DNA of 64,000 bases, taken from NCBI RefSeq assembly GCF_050589705.1, contig NZ_JBNGOT010000018.1:42280-106279 (forward strand), written 5' to 3'. The notes under the pieces were generated by a model that was given only the letters and a program-made list of their open reading frames with translations, was not told the origin of the DNA and did no database searches. Shown piece by piece: positions 25,478 to 34,937 of the stretch; positions within the stretch are counted from its first letter, which is position 1, and each line of letters starts with the position of its first letter. The position numbers were made by a program, and so were the translations under genes. Source of the DNA: Sunxiuqinia rutila. GTDB lineage: Bacteria > Bacteroidota > Bacteroidia > Bacteroidales > Prolixibacteraceae.

Positions 25478-28105
25478 ATGGAAATTCCAAGCAAGTATAA
25501 TCCTGTTGAAGTAGAGGATAAGTGGTACCAGTATTGGTTGAAACAGAACTACTTTCACTCCGAACCCGATGAGCGTGAGCCTTACACCATTGTAGTTCCC
25601 CCACCAAATGTGACGGGAGTGCTGCATATGGGGCACATGCTAAACAATACGATTCAGGATATTCTGGTGCGCCGGGCGCGTATGCTCGGAAAAAATGCCT
25701 GCTGGGTGCCCGGAACAGACCACGCTTCCATTGCAACGGAAGCCAAAGTTGTGGCTAAACTGAAAGGCGAAGGAATTGCTAAGAAAGACTTGACGCGAGA
25801 GGAATTTCTGAAACATGCCTGGGATTGGACGGATAAGCATGGTGGAATCATCCTGGAGCAGCTGAAAAAGCTGGGTGCTTCCTGCGACTGGGAGCGTACC
25901 TGCTTTACCATGGATGAGGCGCGTTCCGAATCGGTAATTAAGGTTTTTGTCGACCTATACAACAAAGGGTTGGTTTACCGCGGCGTACGTATGGTTAACT
26001 GGGATCCTCAGGCTAAAACCGCTGTGTCCGATGAAGAGGTAATCTACAAGGAAGAGCAGTCGAAATTGTACTATGTCCGTTACCAGATTGAAGGCGAAGA
26101 CGACTATGTGACCATTGCCACCACGCGTCCGGAAACAATTCTTGGAGACACCGCTGTGTGTGTGAACCCGGAAGATGAGCGTTTTAAGCACTTGAAAGGC
26201 AAACGCGTATTGGTGCCGCTTGTTAATCGCAGTGTTCCTGTGATTATGGACGACTACGTGGACATGGAATTTGGAACAGGTTGTTTGAAAATTACCCCGG
26301 CGCATGATATCAATGACTACGAAATTGGGATGCGTCACAACCTGGAAACCATCGATACCTTTAACGATGATGGCACACTGAGCGAAAAAGCACAGCTGCT
26401 GGTGGGGGTTGACCGTTTTGATGCGCGTAAGCAAATCATCCCCATGCTGGAAGACGCCGGCAATCTGGTTAAAGAGGAAGACTATAAAAACAAGGTTGGT
26501 TATTCGGAACGTACCGATGTTGTGATTGAGCCCAAACTGTCGGCCCAATGGTTTTTGGCGATGGAAAAACTGGCCAAGCCTGCTTTGGAAGCGGTGGAGT
26601 CTGACGATGTGGAATTTCACCCTAAGAAATTTAAAAACCTTTACCGCCACTGGATGGGCAATGTGAAGGACTGGTGTATCAGTCGTCAATTGTGGTGGGG
26701 GCATCAAATACCCGTGTATTACCTGGCTGATGGCAGCTTTGTGGTAGCCGAAACGGTTGAAAAAGCGCTGGAGGCAGCCAAGGAAAAAACAGGCAACGCT
26801 CAGCTGACAATGGCTGACCTGACTCAGGATGAAGACGTGCTTGACACTTGGGCTTCTTCCTGGTTGTGGCCGATCTCGGTGTTTGATGGTATCAACGATC
26901 CGAACAATAAGGATATTCAATATTATTATCCGACTGATGATTTGGTAACCGCGCCGGAAATTATCTTTTTCTGGGTGGCCCGAATGATTATTGCCGGCTA
27001 CGAATACCGTCAGGATAAACCGTTCAAGAACGTTTACTTTACGGGAATTGTACGCGATAAGCTGCGTCGGAAAATGAGCAAGTCGCTTGGGAATTCACCT
27101 GACCCGCTTGACCTGATTAAGCAATATGGTGCCGATGGTGTCCGGGTGGGCATGCTGCTGTGTTCGCCTGCAGGAAACGACTTGCTGTTTGATGAGGCGC
27201 TGACGGAGCAGGGACGTAACTTCACGGCTAAAATCTGGAACTCTTTCCGCTTGATTAAAGGATGGGAGGTTGCCGGCTTTTTGAAACAGCCCGAGCATTC
27301 GCGCTTAGCCCTCGACTGGTTCAACCATAAATTGAACGAACAGATTGCAATAATTAATGATCACTTTGAAAAGTTTCGGATTTCGGATGCCTTGATGACG
27401 GTTTATACTACCATTCGCGATGATTTCTCATCGTGGTTGCTTGAAGTGGTGAAGCCGGCTTACCAACAACCGATTGATCAAAAGACTTATGAAGAGGTGT
27501 TGGAAGCATTGGATAAAGTGCTGCGGATACTGCATCCGTTTATGCCTTTTATTTCAGAAGAAATCTGGCAGTTGCTCCGCGAACGTCAGGACGGCGAAAG
27601 CATCATGATCAGCCAATGGCCGGAAGCCGGAGTGGTGGATGCCAGCGTGCTGAACGATTTTGAATCGGTAAAAGAAGCCATTGCCGGAATTCGGAATATT
27701 CGGAACAACAATAACCTGCCGATGAAAGATCAGCTGGAGCTGAAGATTCAGTCGGGCGATAAAGGTTATAACCAGCAGTATGATTCGGTGATTGCCAAAA
27801 TGGCAAACTTATCGGCCATCAATCTGGTTAACGAAGAAGTGAAAGGCGCTGCTTCATTCCGGGTGTATTCATCCAGCTATTTTATTGATTTGGGTGATTT
27901 GATTGATGCCGAAGAAGAATTGAAGAAACTGGAAGAAGAACTGAAATATACCCAGGGCTTTTTAAATTCGGTGATGAAAAAACTCAGCAATGAGCGCTTT
28001 GTTAGTGGAGCGCCTGAAGCGGTTGTGGCCAAAGAAAAAGCCAAACAAGCCGATGCTGAGGCCAAGATAAAAGTTCTGCAGGAGCAAATTGCCAACCTGA
28101 AGTAG
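25478..28105 (+). CDS. valS: Valyl-tRNA synthetase
   Basis: 875 aa class I aminoacyl-tRNA synthetase, charging tRNA-Val. The HIGH motif is HMGH at residues 50-53 in PPPNVTGVLHMGHMLNN. The KMSKS motif is RKMSKSLGNSPDP near 530. The editing (CP1) domain is present (TTRPETILGDTAVCVNPED). The C-terminal anticodon-binding region is followed by a Val-RS coiled-coil arm (EEELKKLEEELKYTQGFLNSVMKKLSNE). The length is standard. It is monocistronic and converges with recQ across a shared bidirectional terminator. Confidence 0.97.
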   Translation: MEIPSKYNPVEVEDKWYQYWLKQNYFHSEPDEREPYTIVVPPPNVTGVLHMGHMLNNTIQDILVRRARMLGKNACWVPGTDHASIATEAKVVAKLKGEGIAKKDLTREEFLKHAWDWTDKHGGIILEQLKKLGASCDWERTCFTMDEARSESVIKVFVDLYNKGLVYRGVRMVNWDPQAKTAVSDEEVIYKEEQSKLYYVRYQIEGEDDYVTIATTRPETILGDTAVCVNPEDERFKHLKGKRVLVPLVNRSVPVIMDDYVDMEFGTGCLKITPAHDINDYEIGMRHNLETIDTFNDDGTLSEKAQLLVGVDRFDARKQIIPMLEDAGNLVKEEDYKNKVGYSERTDVVIEPKLSAQWFLAMEKLAKPALEAVESDDVEFHPKKFKNLYRHWMGNVKDWCISRQLWWGHQIPVYYLADGSFVVAETVEKALEAAKEKTGNAQLTMADLTQDEDVLDTWASSWLWPISVFDGINDPNNKDIQYYYPTDDLVTAPEIIFFWVARMIIAGYEYRQDKPFKNVYFTGIVRDKLRRKMSKSLGNSPDPLDLIKQYGADGVRVGMLLCSPAGNDLLFDEALTEQGRNFTAKIWNSFRLIKGWEVAGFLKQPEHSRLALDWFNHKLNEQIAIINDHFEKFRISDALMTVYTTIRDDFSSWLLEVVKPAYQQPIDQKTYEEVLEALDKVLRILHPFMPFISEEIWQLLRERQDGESIMISQWPEAGVVDASVLNDFESVKEAIAGIRNIRNNNNLPMKDQLELKIQSGDKGYNQQYDSVIAKMANLSAINLVNEEVKGAASFRVYSSSYFIDLGDLIDAEEELKKLEEELKYTQGFLNSVMKKLSNERFVSGAPEAVVAKEKAKQADAEAKIKVLQEQIANLK

Positions 28106-28135
28106 GTTTGCCGGCAGATACTAAATTGAATACAT

Positions 28136-28175
28136 AAAAAACCGGCTGATTCATGAAGAATCAGCCGGTTTTTTT
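28136..28175. terminator. Bidirectional terminator between valS and recQ
   Basis: ACCGGCTGATTC (28141-28152) pairs with GAATCAGCCGGT (28158-28169), with A residues before and T residues after, so it can serve both convergent genes. Confidence 0.95.
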
Positions 28176-28195
28176 ATATCGCTAGTTGAACGGAG

Positions 28196-30382
28196 TTAGT
28201 TCCCCATTTCTGACATAAACTTAATGCGCATCAGACGAATGTCTTCCTCGGTGTATTCATCTTCGCCCAGCTCTTCAATGGCTGCCTCGATGGAGTCTTC
28301 CTCGGCTTCGCGGAAATAGTCAAACACTTCTTCCTGATGGTCTTCATCCATTACATCGTTGATATAATAGTCAATGTTGATTTTCGTTCCTGAATTGACA
28401 ATGGCTTCCAGTTCGGTTATCAAGTCTTTCAACTCAAGTCCTTTGGATTCGGCAATGTCATCCAGCGAAAGTTTGCGGTCAATGCTTTGGATGATGTAAA
28501 CTTTCATTTTTGACTTATTGGCGACCATTTTTACCACCATGTCTTGAGGGCGCTCTATTTCATTGTCCTCGACATAGCTCTTGATCATGGCGACAAATTC
28601 TTTACCGTAGCGCCGGGCTTTTCCTTCGCCCACTCCCTGAATGAATTTCATTTCTTCCAAGGTAATCGGATACTGGATGGACATATCAGCCAACGACGGA
28701 TCCTGGAAAATTACGAAAGGAGGAAGCTTGTGTTTTTTTGCCACCTTTTTCCGCAAATCTTTCAGCATGGCAAACAAGGCCGGATCGCCACCGGAGCCTC
28801 CTGATGGTCCCGAACCCGATGCAGATGCTTCTTCTTCCAGTTCATCGTAGTTGTGGTTGCGTACAAGCATGAACGATTCGGGTTTCTCCATAAACTGGCG
28901 TCCCTTTTCATTAATCTTCAGCAAGCCATAATTCTCGATATCCTTGTTGATTAAGCCGGCAATCATGCTCTGGCGAAAAACGGCATTCCAGAAACGGTCG
29001 CTGTGGTCGTCGCCCGAGCCAAATGTTTTTAGTTGATCGTGCTTGAATGATTTGACAGCTGCGGACATTCGTCCGGTCAGGATGTCTGAAATGTGATCGG
29101 CTTTGTATTTCTCATGCACCTCGTCAATTACTCTCAGGGCACGAACCACTTCATCGCTGGCTTCCACCTGCTCTTTTGGGTTCAGGCAGTTGTCGCAATT
29201 GCCGCAAGGCTCTTCCAGGTTTTCGCCGAAATAGTTTAGCAGCATAATTCGCCGGCAAATGGCTGTTTCAGCATAGGAAGCTGTATCGAGCAGCAGTTGG
29301 CGACCAATTTCCTGTTCGGCCACTGGCTTGCCCTGCATGAACTTTTCAAGTTTCTGAATATCCTTATACGAATAAAAGGCAATGCACTGTCCTTCGCCGC
29401 CATCGCGTCCGGCTCGTCCGGTTTCCTGGTAATAGCCTTCCAGGCTCTTGGGAATATCATAATGCATAACAAACCGAACATCTGGCTTGTCAATACCCAT
29501 CCCAAAAGCGATGGTTGCAACAATGACATCCACTTCTTCCATCAGAAATTTATCCTGATTCCCGGAACGGGTAGCGGAGTCCATGCCAGCGTGGTAGGCC
29601 AGGGCTTTGATGCCGTTAACCTGCAGCGCTTCGGCCAGTTCTTCCACTCGTTTGCGGCTTAGGCAATAGATGATGCCCGACTTTCCTTCATTTTCCTTGA
29701 TAAACCGAATGATTTGAGTTTCCGGTTTGATTTTGGGCTTGACCGCGTAGTAAAGATTTGGCCTGTTAAAGGAGGCCTTGAACACGCGCGCATCCAGCAT
29801 GCCCAGGTTTTTCTGGATGTCATGTTGTACTTTGGCCGTGGCGGTAGCCGTCAACGCCATAATTGGAGCCGCCCCGATGTCCAGGACAATGGGGCGAATT
29901 CGTCGATACTCGGGCCTAAAGTCGTGACCCCACTCAGAGATACAGTGTGCTTCATCAATGGCATAAAAAGAGATATTGACTTTGGCTAAAAAATCAATAT
30001 TGTCCTGTTTGGTCAATGACTCCGGAGCGACATACAACAGTTTTGTCTTTCCGGCAAGCACATCATCTTTCACATTTTGAATAGCCACTTTGGTTAATGA
30101 AGAATTTAAAAAGTGGGCAATTCCATCGTCCGTACCAAAACTTCGGATTGAATCAACCTGATTCTTCATTAGTGCTATCAGTGGTGATATAACAATAGCA
30201 GTCCCTTCCATTATTAACGCAGGCAACTGATAGCACAATGACTTTCCTCCCCCCGTAGGCATCAGCACAAAAGAATCCTTCCCATCAAGAACACTTTTGA
30301 TGACCTCTTCCTGCTGACCCTTAAACCGATCAAAACCAAAATACTTTTGGAGTTGCTCGGTTAATGATAGCTCATTCTTCAT
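28196..30382 (-). CDS. recQ: ATP-dependent DNA helicase RecQ
   Basis: 728 aa superfamily 2 helicase for recombination and repair. Walker A is LMPTGGGKSLCYQLPA; Walker B is AIDEAHCISEWGHDFRPEY; motif V/VI region contains TIAFGMGIDKPDVRFV and QETGRAGRDG. The RecQ-C-terminal zinc site is visible (CGNCDNC with an upstream Cys), followed by a winged helix. The C-terminal HRDC-type region (FQDPSLADMSIQYPITLEEM) is followed by an extra tail of about 110 residues with an acidic end (EELGEDEYTEEDIRLMRIKF). That tail is longer than in E. coli RecQ (about 610 aa) and is common among Bacteroidota. Confidence 0.96.
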   Translation of the reverse strand: MKNELSLTEQLQKYFGFDRFKGQQEEVIKSVLDGKDSFVLMPTGGGKSLCYQLPALIMEGTAIVISPLIALMKNQVDSIRSFGTDDGIAHFLNSSLTKVAIQNVKDDVLAGKTKLLYVAPESLTKQDNIDFLAKVNISFYAIDEAHCISEWGHDFRPEYRRIRPIVLDIGAAPIMALTATATAKVQHDIQKNLGMLDARVFKASFNRPNLYYAVKPKIKPETQIIRFIKENEGKSGIIYCLSRKRVEELAEALQVNGIKALAYHAGMDSATRSGNQDKFLMEEVDVIVATIAFGMGIDKPDVRFVMHYDIPKSLEGYYQETGRAGRDGGEGQCIAFYSYKDIQKLEKFMQGKPVAEQEIGRQLLLDTASYAETAICRRIMLLNYFGENLEEPCGNCDNCLNPKEQVEASDEVVRALRVIDEVHEKYKADHISDILTGRMSAAVKSFKHDQLKTFGSGDDHSDRFWNAVFRQSMIAGLINKDIENYGLLKINEKGRQFMEKPESFMLVRNHNYDELEEEASASGSGPSGGSGGDPALFAMLKDLRKKVAKKHKLPPFVIFQDPSLADMSIQYPITLEEMKFIQGVGEGKARRYGKEFVAMIKSYVEDNEIERPQDMVVKMVANKSKMKVYIIQSIDRKLSLDDIAESKGLELKDLITELEAIVNSGTKINIDYYINDVMDEDHQEEVFDYFREAEEDSIEAAIEELGEDEYTEEDIRLMRIKFMSEMGN

Positions 30383-30801
30383 AAAAGCCTGAATTTGTTT
30401 ACGTTAAACCTTTTTCTTTTTACAATCGCAGAATCTAAGATAGATAAAATATGCTTCATTTCGCAATGATTTTTTTAAATAACGCCAAGTTGAAAGAGCG
30501 TGAGTAGTATTCTGTTGGTATTTAGTTGGTTGTAGTCCTTGAGACTGCCCGAAGCATGTGTAGGCTGGAGAAGTGATTGAAAGCAATCATAAATCATTCT
30601 TTTTGCGCTTTCTATTCGTTAATCACTCAATTTGAAAGTCTGAGGTTGTCAGGTTGATGGCTGGAAGGAGTGTGTCAAAATTTGGGATTTTCTTTTTGTC
30701 AGGTAAAAATTAAGACCTCACACAAAAGCTTAATCCGTAATATAAACTATATTTGTCGTGATTTTTAAACAGCTAATTTTAAATCTTTTTTCTGAACCAA
30801 A
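30383..30801. other. 419-nt intergenic region between divergent recQ and tatC
   Basis: It should hold both promoters. Visible elements are a TGATTG-AAAG-CAATCA hairpin at 30574-30589 and the tatC -7 box TATATTTG at 30748-30755. I recognise no RNA gene or coding sequence. Confidence 0.5.
30748..30755 (+). promoter_or_regulatory. -7 box of the tatC-lptB unit
   Basis: TATATTTG matches TAnnTTTG, 46 nt before tatC. The -33 element is not clear. Confidence 0.5.
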
Positions 30802-31677
30802 TTGCCGATAATGACTGAGACAAAATATTCTGAGAATCAAAAATCCAATAAGAAAAAGAGCAAAAAAGACCCACAGGAAGAAATGTCGTTTCTTGAACAT
30901 CTGGAAGAATTAAGGTGGCATTTGATCCGTGCTTTTCTGGCCATTGTCCTGTTTGCGGTCTTAGCTTTTATCAACAAAGATTTTATTTTCGACACGGTGA
31001 TTTTCAATCCGAAAACAGCCGATTTTTGGACCAATCGGATGTTTGCCAAGCTGGCAGAACTTACTGGAACCGATTCGCTTCGAATTAACAATACCGAGCT
31101 GCAGCTGATTAGTATAAAAATGGCCGACAACTTCATGACCCACGTGATGACCTCGATCATTGCCGGCTTGATTGTTTCGTCGCCTTATGTTTTTTATGAG
31201 ATCTGGCGGTTTATAAGCCCGGCGTTGTATGACAAGGAACGCCGTCATTCAGGTGGTGCTGTTATTTATATGTCCGTTTTGTTTATTCTCGGCGTATTGT
31301 TTGGCTATTATTTAATTGTTCCGCTTTCCATTCACTTTTTAGGGTCTTATTCCATATCGAGTGAAGTGATCAACCAGATCAATATGCGGTCGTATATCGG
31401 TACGGTGACCTCGATCAGTCTGGCCAGCGGGGTTATTTTTGAATTACCTATCTTTGTTTATTTCCTGAGTAAGATTGGGATTTTAACTCCTGAATTGATG
31501 AAAAACTACCGGAGACATGCTTACGTGGCGCTGTTGCTGTTGTCAGCAATCATCACGCCTCCGGATGTGTTCAGTCAGATTATGGTTTGTATTCCTTTGG
31601 CTTTCCTGTATGAAATAGGTATCATTATTTCGCGCCGGGTGAACAAAAAAGCAGAGGAAAACCTGGAATCGATATAG
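30802..31677 (+). CDS. tatC: Twin-arginine translocase subunit TatC
   Basis: 291 aa polytopic inner-membrane protein, the signal-binding subunit of the Tat pathway for folded proteins. The signature is MSFLEHLEELRWHLIRAFLAI after a lysine-rich N-tail; then YEIWRFISPALYDKERR, the conserved periplasmic and transmembrane blocks, and SAIITPPDVFSQIMVCIPLAFLYEIGI. An insertion at about 65-100 between the first two helices (TADFWTNRMFAKLAELTGTDSLR) is usual in Bacteroidota TatC. An alternative ATG lies 9 nt downstream. tatA/B are not in the window. lptB follows after 36 nt. Confidence 0.95.
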   Translation: MPIMTETKYSENQKSNKKKSKKDPQEEMSFLEHLEELRWHLIRAFLAIVLFAVLAFINKDFIFDTVIFNPKTADFWTNRMFAKLAELTGTDSLRINNTELQLISIKMADNFMTHVMTSIIAGLIVSSPYVFYEIWRFISPALYDKERRHSGGAVIYMSVLFILGVLFGYYLIVPLSIHFLGSYSISSEVINQINMRSYIGTVTSISLASGVIFELPIFVYFLSKIGILTPELMKNYRRHAYVALLLLSAIITPPDVFSQIMVCIPLAFLYEIGIIISRRVNKKAEENLESI

Positions 31678-31713
31678 TAGAATTACACAACAAGCGATAA
31701 GCGAATAGATATT

Positions 31714-32436
31714 ATGAAATTACGGGGCGAGAACATTGTCAAGAAGTACCGAAAAAGAACTGTTGTAAAAGGAGTTTCCATTGAGGTAAACCAAGGGGAG
31801 ATCGTTGGATTGCTTGGGCCCAATGGGGCCGGAAAAACAACCTCTTTTTATATGATTGTTGGCTTGATTCAACCGCTTTCGGGGAAAGTGTTTTTGGACG
31901 ACCGCGATATTACCAAACTTCCGGTATACAAGCGTGCTCAGCTGGGCATTGGGTATCTGGCGCAGGAAGCATCCGTCTTTCGGCAACTGAGTATTGAAGA
32001 TAACTTGCGGGCAGTGCTCGAAATGACTAGCTATTCGAAAAGTTATCAAAAGGAAAAGATGGAATCGCTGCTGGAAGAGTTTCGATTGCAGCATATCCGG
32101 AAAAGTAAAGGCTTTCAATTGTCCGGAGGGGAGCGTCGCCGTACGGAGATTGCACGGGCCTTGGCCATTGACCCGAAATTTATTTTACTTGATGAGCCCT
32201 TTGCAGGGGTAGACCCCATTGCCGTGGAAGATATTCAGGAAATTGTGATGACCCTGAAAGAAAAAAATATTGGGGTATTAATTACCGACCACAACGTGCA
32301 CGAAACCCTGTCGATTACCGATCGTTCTTACCTATTGTTCGAAGGATCAATTATGAAGGCTGGCTCCGCCGAAGACCTGGCCAATGATGAAGATGTGCGA
32401 CGGGTTTACCTGGGACAGAACTTCACCTTGCGGTAA
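31714..32436 (+). CDS. lptB: LPS export ABC transporter ATP-binding protein LptB
   Basis: 240 aa ATPase that powers lipopolysaccharide extraction through LptFG to the LptA bridge. Walker A is GPNGAGKTT; the Q-loop is in YLAQEASVFRQLSIEDNL, a characteristic LptB block; the signature is LSGGERRRTEIARAL; Walker B is FILLDEPFAGVDPIAVEDI; the switch His is in ITDHNVHETL. Probably co-transcribed with tatC. The other lpt genes lie elsewhere, as often in Bacteroidota. A tRNA-Leu gene with its own promoter follows. Confidence 0.96.
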   Translation: MKLRGENIVKKYRKRTVVKGVSIEVNQGEIVGLLGPNGAGKTTSFYMIVGLIQPLSGKVFLDDRDITKLPVYKRAQLGIGYLAQEASVFRQLSIEDNLRAVLEMTSYSKSYQKEKMESLLEEFRLQHIRKSKGFQLSGGERRRTEIARALAIDPKFILLDEPFAGVDPIAVEDIQEIVMTLKEKNIGVLITDHNVHETLSITDRSYLLFEGSIMKAGSAEDLANDEDVRRVYLGQNFTLR

Positions 32437-32480
32437 TGGAAAAAACAAGCCATTTTTTTTCAAGAAAACTTTTAAAACTG

Positions 32481-32511
32481 TTTGGCGAATAAAAAAAATA
32501 ACATACATTTG
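32481..32511 (+). promoter_or_regulatory. Consensus Bacteroidota promoter of tRNA-Leu
   Basis: TTTG (32481-32484), a 19-nt spacer, then TACATTTG (32504-32511): an exact match to the -33/-7 pattern, 11 nt before the mature tRNA 5' end. Confidence 0.9.
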
Positions 32512-32522
32512 CACCGCAATTA

Positions 32523-32606
32523 GCGGGCGTGGCGGAATTGGTAGACGCGCTAGACTTAGGATCTAGTGTCTTTGACGTGGGGGTTCGAGTCCCTTCGCCC
32601 GCACCA
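32523..32606 (+). tRNA. tRNA-Leu (anticodon TAG)
   Basis: The acceptor arms GCGGGCG (32523-32529) and CGCCCGC (32596-32602) pair fully. The anticodon stem-loop CTAGA-CTTAGGA-TCTAG gives anticodon TAG. A long variable arm and GGTTCGAGTCC T-arm are visible. The discriminator A and CCA end are encoded (32603-32606). Class II architecture supports leucine. Confidence 0.97.
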
Positions 32607-32618
32607 AACAACAAAAAT

Positions 32619-32661
32619 AACCGTAGTGCTTGATTGAAAAAAATCTGAGCATGCGGTTTTT
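32619..32661 (+). terminator. Probable terminator of tRNA-Leu
   Basis: AACCG (32619-32623) pairs with CGGTT (32654-32658), and TGCT (32627-32630) with AGCA (32648-32651), followed by a short T-tract. Confidence 0.5.
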
Positions 32662-32748
32662 ATTGATTTATAGGCTTTAGTTTAACTTGACAATAAGAGT
32701 TAACTATTTGGTTACTTGAACTTTTTCCAAAATCATAAGCGGATTTAT

Positions 32749-34104
32749 ATGAATATTACAAAAGAGAACATCAACGAGCTAAATGCGATTATTACTGTTA
32801 AAATTGAAAAAAGCGATTACGAAGCAACAGTAAACGAAAAACTAAAAGAATATCGTAAAAAAGCCAACATGCCTGGATTCAGACCAGGGAAAGTACCTGC
32901 CGGTTTGGTTAAAAAGATGTACGGAAAAGCAATTCTGGCTGAAGAGGTAAATAAGATGTTGTCAAATAACTTGTCAAAATTCATTGTTGACGAGAAATTG
33001 AATATTCTTGGAGAGCCCCTTCCAAACGAAGAAAAAACACCTGAGTTCTCTTGGGAAACAGCTGAAGATTTCGAATTTGCTTTTGATGTAGCCGTTGCTC
33101 CTGAAGTTGAAGTGAAATTCGATAAGCGCAAAAAATACCCTTACTACCAGATCGAAGTAGATGATAAAATGATCGATCAGCAGGTAGATTCATATACCGG
33201 ACGTTTTGGAGAAAATGAAACGGTTGATGCCGTTGAAGAAAAAGATACTATCCGCGGAAACTTTGTGCAGTTGGATGCCGAAGGAAATGAGCTGGAAGAT
33301 GGTATCAAAGCCGAGCAAGTAATCATCGCAGTTGATGTGATGAAAGACGAAGAGGTTAAACAAGCCATTCAAGGTAAAAAAGTAGGCGATACAATTGTGT
33401 TCGATCCAATCAAAGTTTATGAAAATAAACACGAAGTGGGTCATATGCTGAATATCTCGCACGAAGAAGCTGAAAACATCGAAGGAGACTTCAAATTCAC
33501 CATTTCAGAAATTCTGCGATTCAAAAAAGCCGAAATCAACGAAGACTTGTTCAAAAAAGCCTTTGGTGAAGAAACTGAAATCAAAACGGAAGAAGATTTC
33601 CGTAACAAGCTGAAAGCTGATATCGAAGAGCAACTGAAATATTCAAGCGACTACAAATTCAACATCGACAGCCGTGACATTTTGGTTGAAAAAATCGACA
33701 TTGAATTGCCGGAAGAATTCCTGAAACGTTGGTTGAAAGAAACAAACAACGAGTTGACTGACGAGCAGATCGAAGCTGATTTCGATAATTTCATGAAAGA
33801 CCTTCGCTGGCAGTTGATTAAAGATCGCATTGCAAAAGATAACGAAGTAGACATTAAGCCTGAGGAAGTGAAAGCAATGGCTAAAGAAGTTGCAGCTATG
33901 CAATTCCGTCAGTACGGTATGTTCAGCATGCCAGACGAGCAATTGAGTGCTTATGCCGATCAGATTCTTCAAAACGAAGAAGAAAGACGTCGCATCACAA
34001 CCAAAGTACAGGAGGATAAAATCATGGCCATCATCAAGGAAAACGTTAACCTGGATGAGAAACCAATCAGCCATGACAAGTTTAACGAATTACTCGAAAA
34101 ATAA
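32749..34104 (+). CDS. tig: Trigger factor
   Basis: 451 aa from the ATG at 32749 (MNITKENINELNAIITVKI); the frame extends upstream to 32716 without support. It is a ribosome-associated chaperone and prolyl isomerase. The N-terminal ribosome-binding domain has the loop PGFRPGKVPAGLVKKMYG, matching the GFRxGKxP signature. The middle PPIase-like domain (about 150-240) has drifted from the E. coli form, as usual in this phylum. The C-terminal helical arms end in VQEDKIMAIIKENVNLDEKPIS. It lies upstream of clpP-clpX, the classic tig-clpPX order, with a strong terminator between. Confidence 0.95.
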   Translation: MNITKENINELNAIITVKIEKSDYEATVNEKLKEYRKKANMPGFRPGKVPAGLVKKMYGKAILAEEVNKMLSNNLSKFIVDEKLNILGEPLPNEEKTPEFSWETAEDFEFAFDVAVAPEVEVKFDKRKKYPYYQIEVDDKMIDQQVDSYTGRFGENETVDAVEEKDTIRGNFVQLDAEGNELEDGIKAEQVIIAVDVMKDEEVKQAIQGKKVGDTIVFDPIKVYENKHEVGHMLNISHEEAENIEGDFKFTISEILRFKKAEINEDLFKKAFGEETEIKTEEDFRNKLKADIEEQLKYSSDYKFNIDSRDILVEKIDIELPEEFLKRWLKETNNELTDEQIEADFDNFMKDLRWQLIKDRIAKDNEVDIKPEEVKAMAKEVAAMQFRQYGMFSMPDEQLSAYADQILQNEEERRRITTKVQEDKIMAIIKENVNLDEKPISHDKFNELLEK

Positions 34105-34138
34105 TTCGACTGCTGCTTAGGCAAATAGCATAATTTTA

Positions 34139-34146
34139 TAACTTTG
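34139..34146 (+). promoter_or_regulatory. Candidate clpP -7 box inside the tig terminator stem
   Basis: TAACTTTG matches TAnnTTTG and overlaps the left arm of the terminator at 34140-34155. Initiation about 7 nt downstream would leave most of the left arm untranscribed. The -33 match (CTTA) is poor. Confidence 0.45.
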
Positions 34147-34222
34147 TAAACTCCGTTTTTGGCTTTCAATGGCACTCTGTGTCGAAAGCATTGCGAAACC
34201 GGAGTTTACAAAGTTTTTTTTT
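34140..34222 (+). terminator. Compound terminator between tig and clpP
   Basis: A 16-bp perfect stem (34140-34155 with 34200-34215) encloses a second hairpin, GCTTTC (34162-34167) with GAAAGC (34184-34189), and is followed by nine T. The clpP start codon lies 18 nt beyond. Confidence 0.85.
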
Positions 34223-34239
34223 AACCAGAATTTAAAGAG

Positions 34240-34914
34240 ATGAACGATAAAAAAGAATTTCATAAATATGCCCAGGGGCACATGGGGATTAGTAGCTTGA
34301 ACATGCATCGTTACGACTCGCTGTTCACCAACAGTCTGACGCCCTACATCATCGAAGAAAGACAATTGAACGTTGCTTCAATGGATGTGTTCTCCCGCTT
34401 GATGATGGACCGGATCATCTTTTTAGGAACACCGATTGATGATTACATCGCCAATATCATCCAGGCTCAGTTACTGTTTTTAGAGTCGACTGATCCAAGC
34501 AAGGACATTCAGATCTATTTCAACAGTCCTGGAGGTTCTGTTCATGCCGGACTCGGCATTTACGATACCATGCAATATATATCACCGGACATTGCGACGA
34601 TTTGTACCGGTATGGCTGCTTCGATGGGAGCCGTATTGCTGACTGCCGGAACCAAAGGCAAACGCTCAGCATTGAAACACTCACGGATCATGATTCACCA
34701 ACCCATGGGTGGTGCACAAGGACAAGCGTCTGATATCGAGATCACAGCGCGTGAGATTATGAAGTTGAAGAAAGAACTATACGATATCATTGCCAAACAT
34801 TCAGAAAACCCCTACGAGCAAGTAGAGAAAGACGCTGATCGCGACTACTGGATGACCTCGGAAGAGGCCAAAGAGTATGGCATGATTGACGATATTTTAA
34901 TCAGGAATAAATAA
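34240..34914 (+). CDS. clpP: ATP-dependent Clp protease proteolytic subunit
   Basis: 224 aa serine protease that assembles into two stacked heptamers and degrades substrates fed by ClpX. The nucleophile is Ser128 in GMAASMGAVLLTAG; the catalytic His is His153 in HSRIMIHQPMGG; FNSPGGSVHAGLGIYDTM is the oxyanion-side motif. The N-terminal about 27 residues before SLFTNSLTPYIIEER are probably a propeptide or the axial-loop region of the Bacteroidota form. clpX follows after 23 nt. Confidence 0.97.
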   Translation: MNDKKEFHKYAQGHMGISSLNMHRYDSLFTNSLTPYIIEERQLNVASMDVFSRLMMDRIIFLGTPIDDYIANIIQAQLLFLESTDPSKDIQIYFNSPGGSVHAGLGIYDTMQYISPDIATICTGMAASMGAVLLTAGTKGKRSALKHSRIMIHQPMGGAQGQASDIEITAREIMKLKKELYDIIAKHSENPYEQVEKDADRDYWMTSEEAKEYGMIDDILIRNK

Positions 34915-34937
34915 GCATAGCAACAGAGGAGTAGATC

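Noticed and set aside
30383..30801. Possible small RNA (6S-like) between recQ and tatC
   Set aside because: Only one short hairpin is seen; no long closing stem with a central bubble and no terminator.
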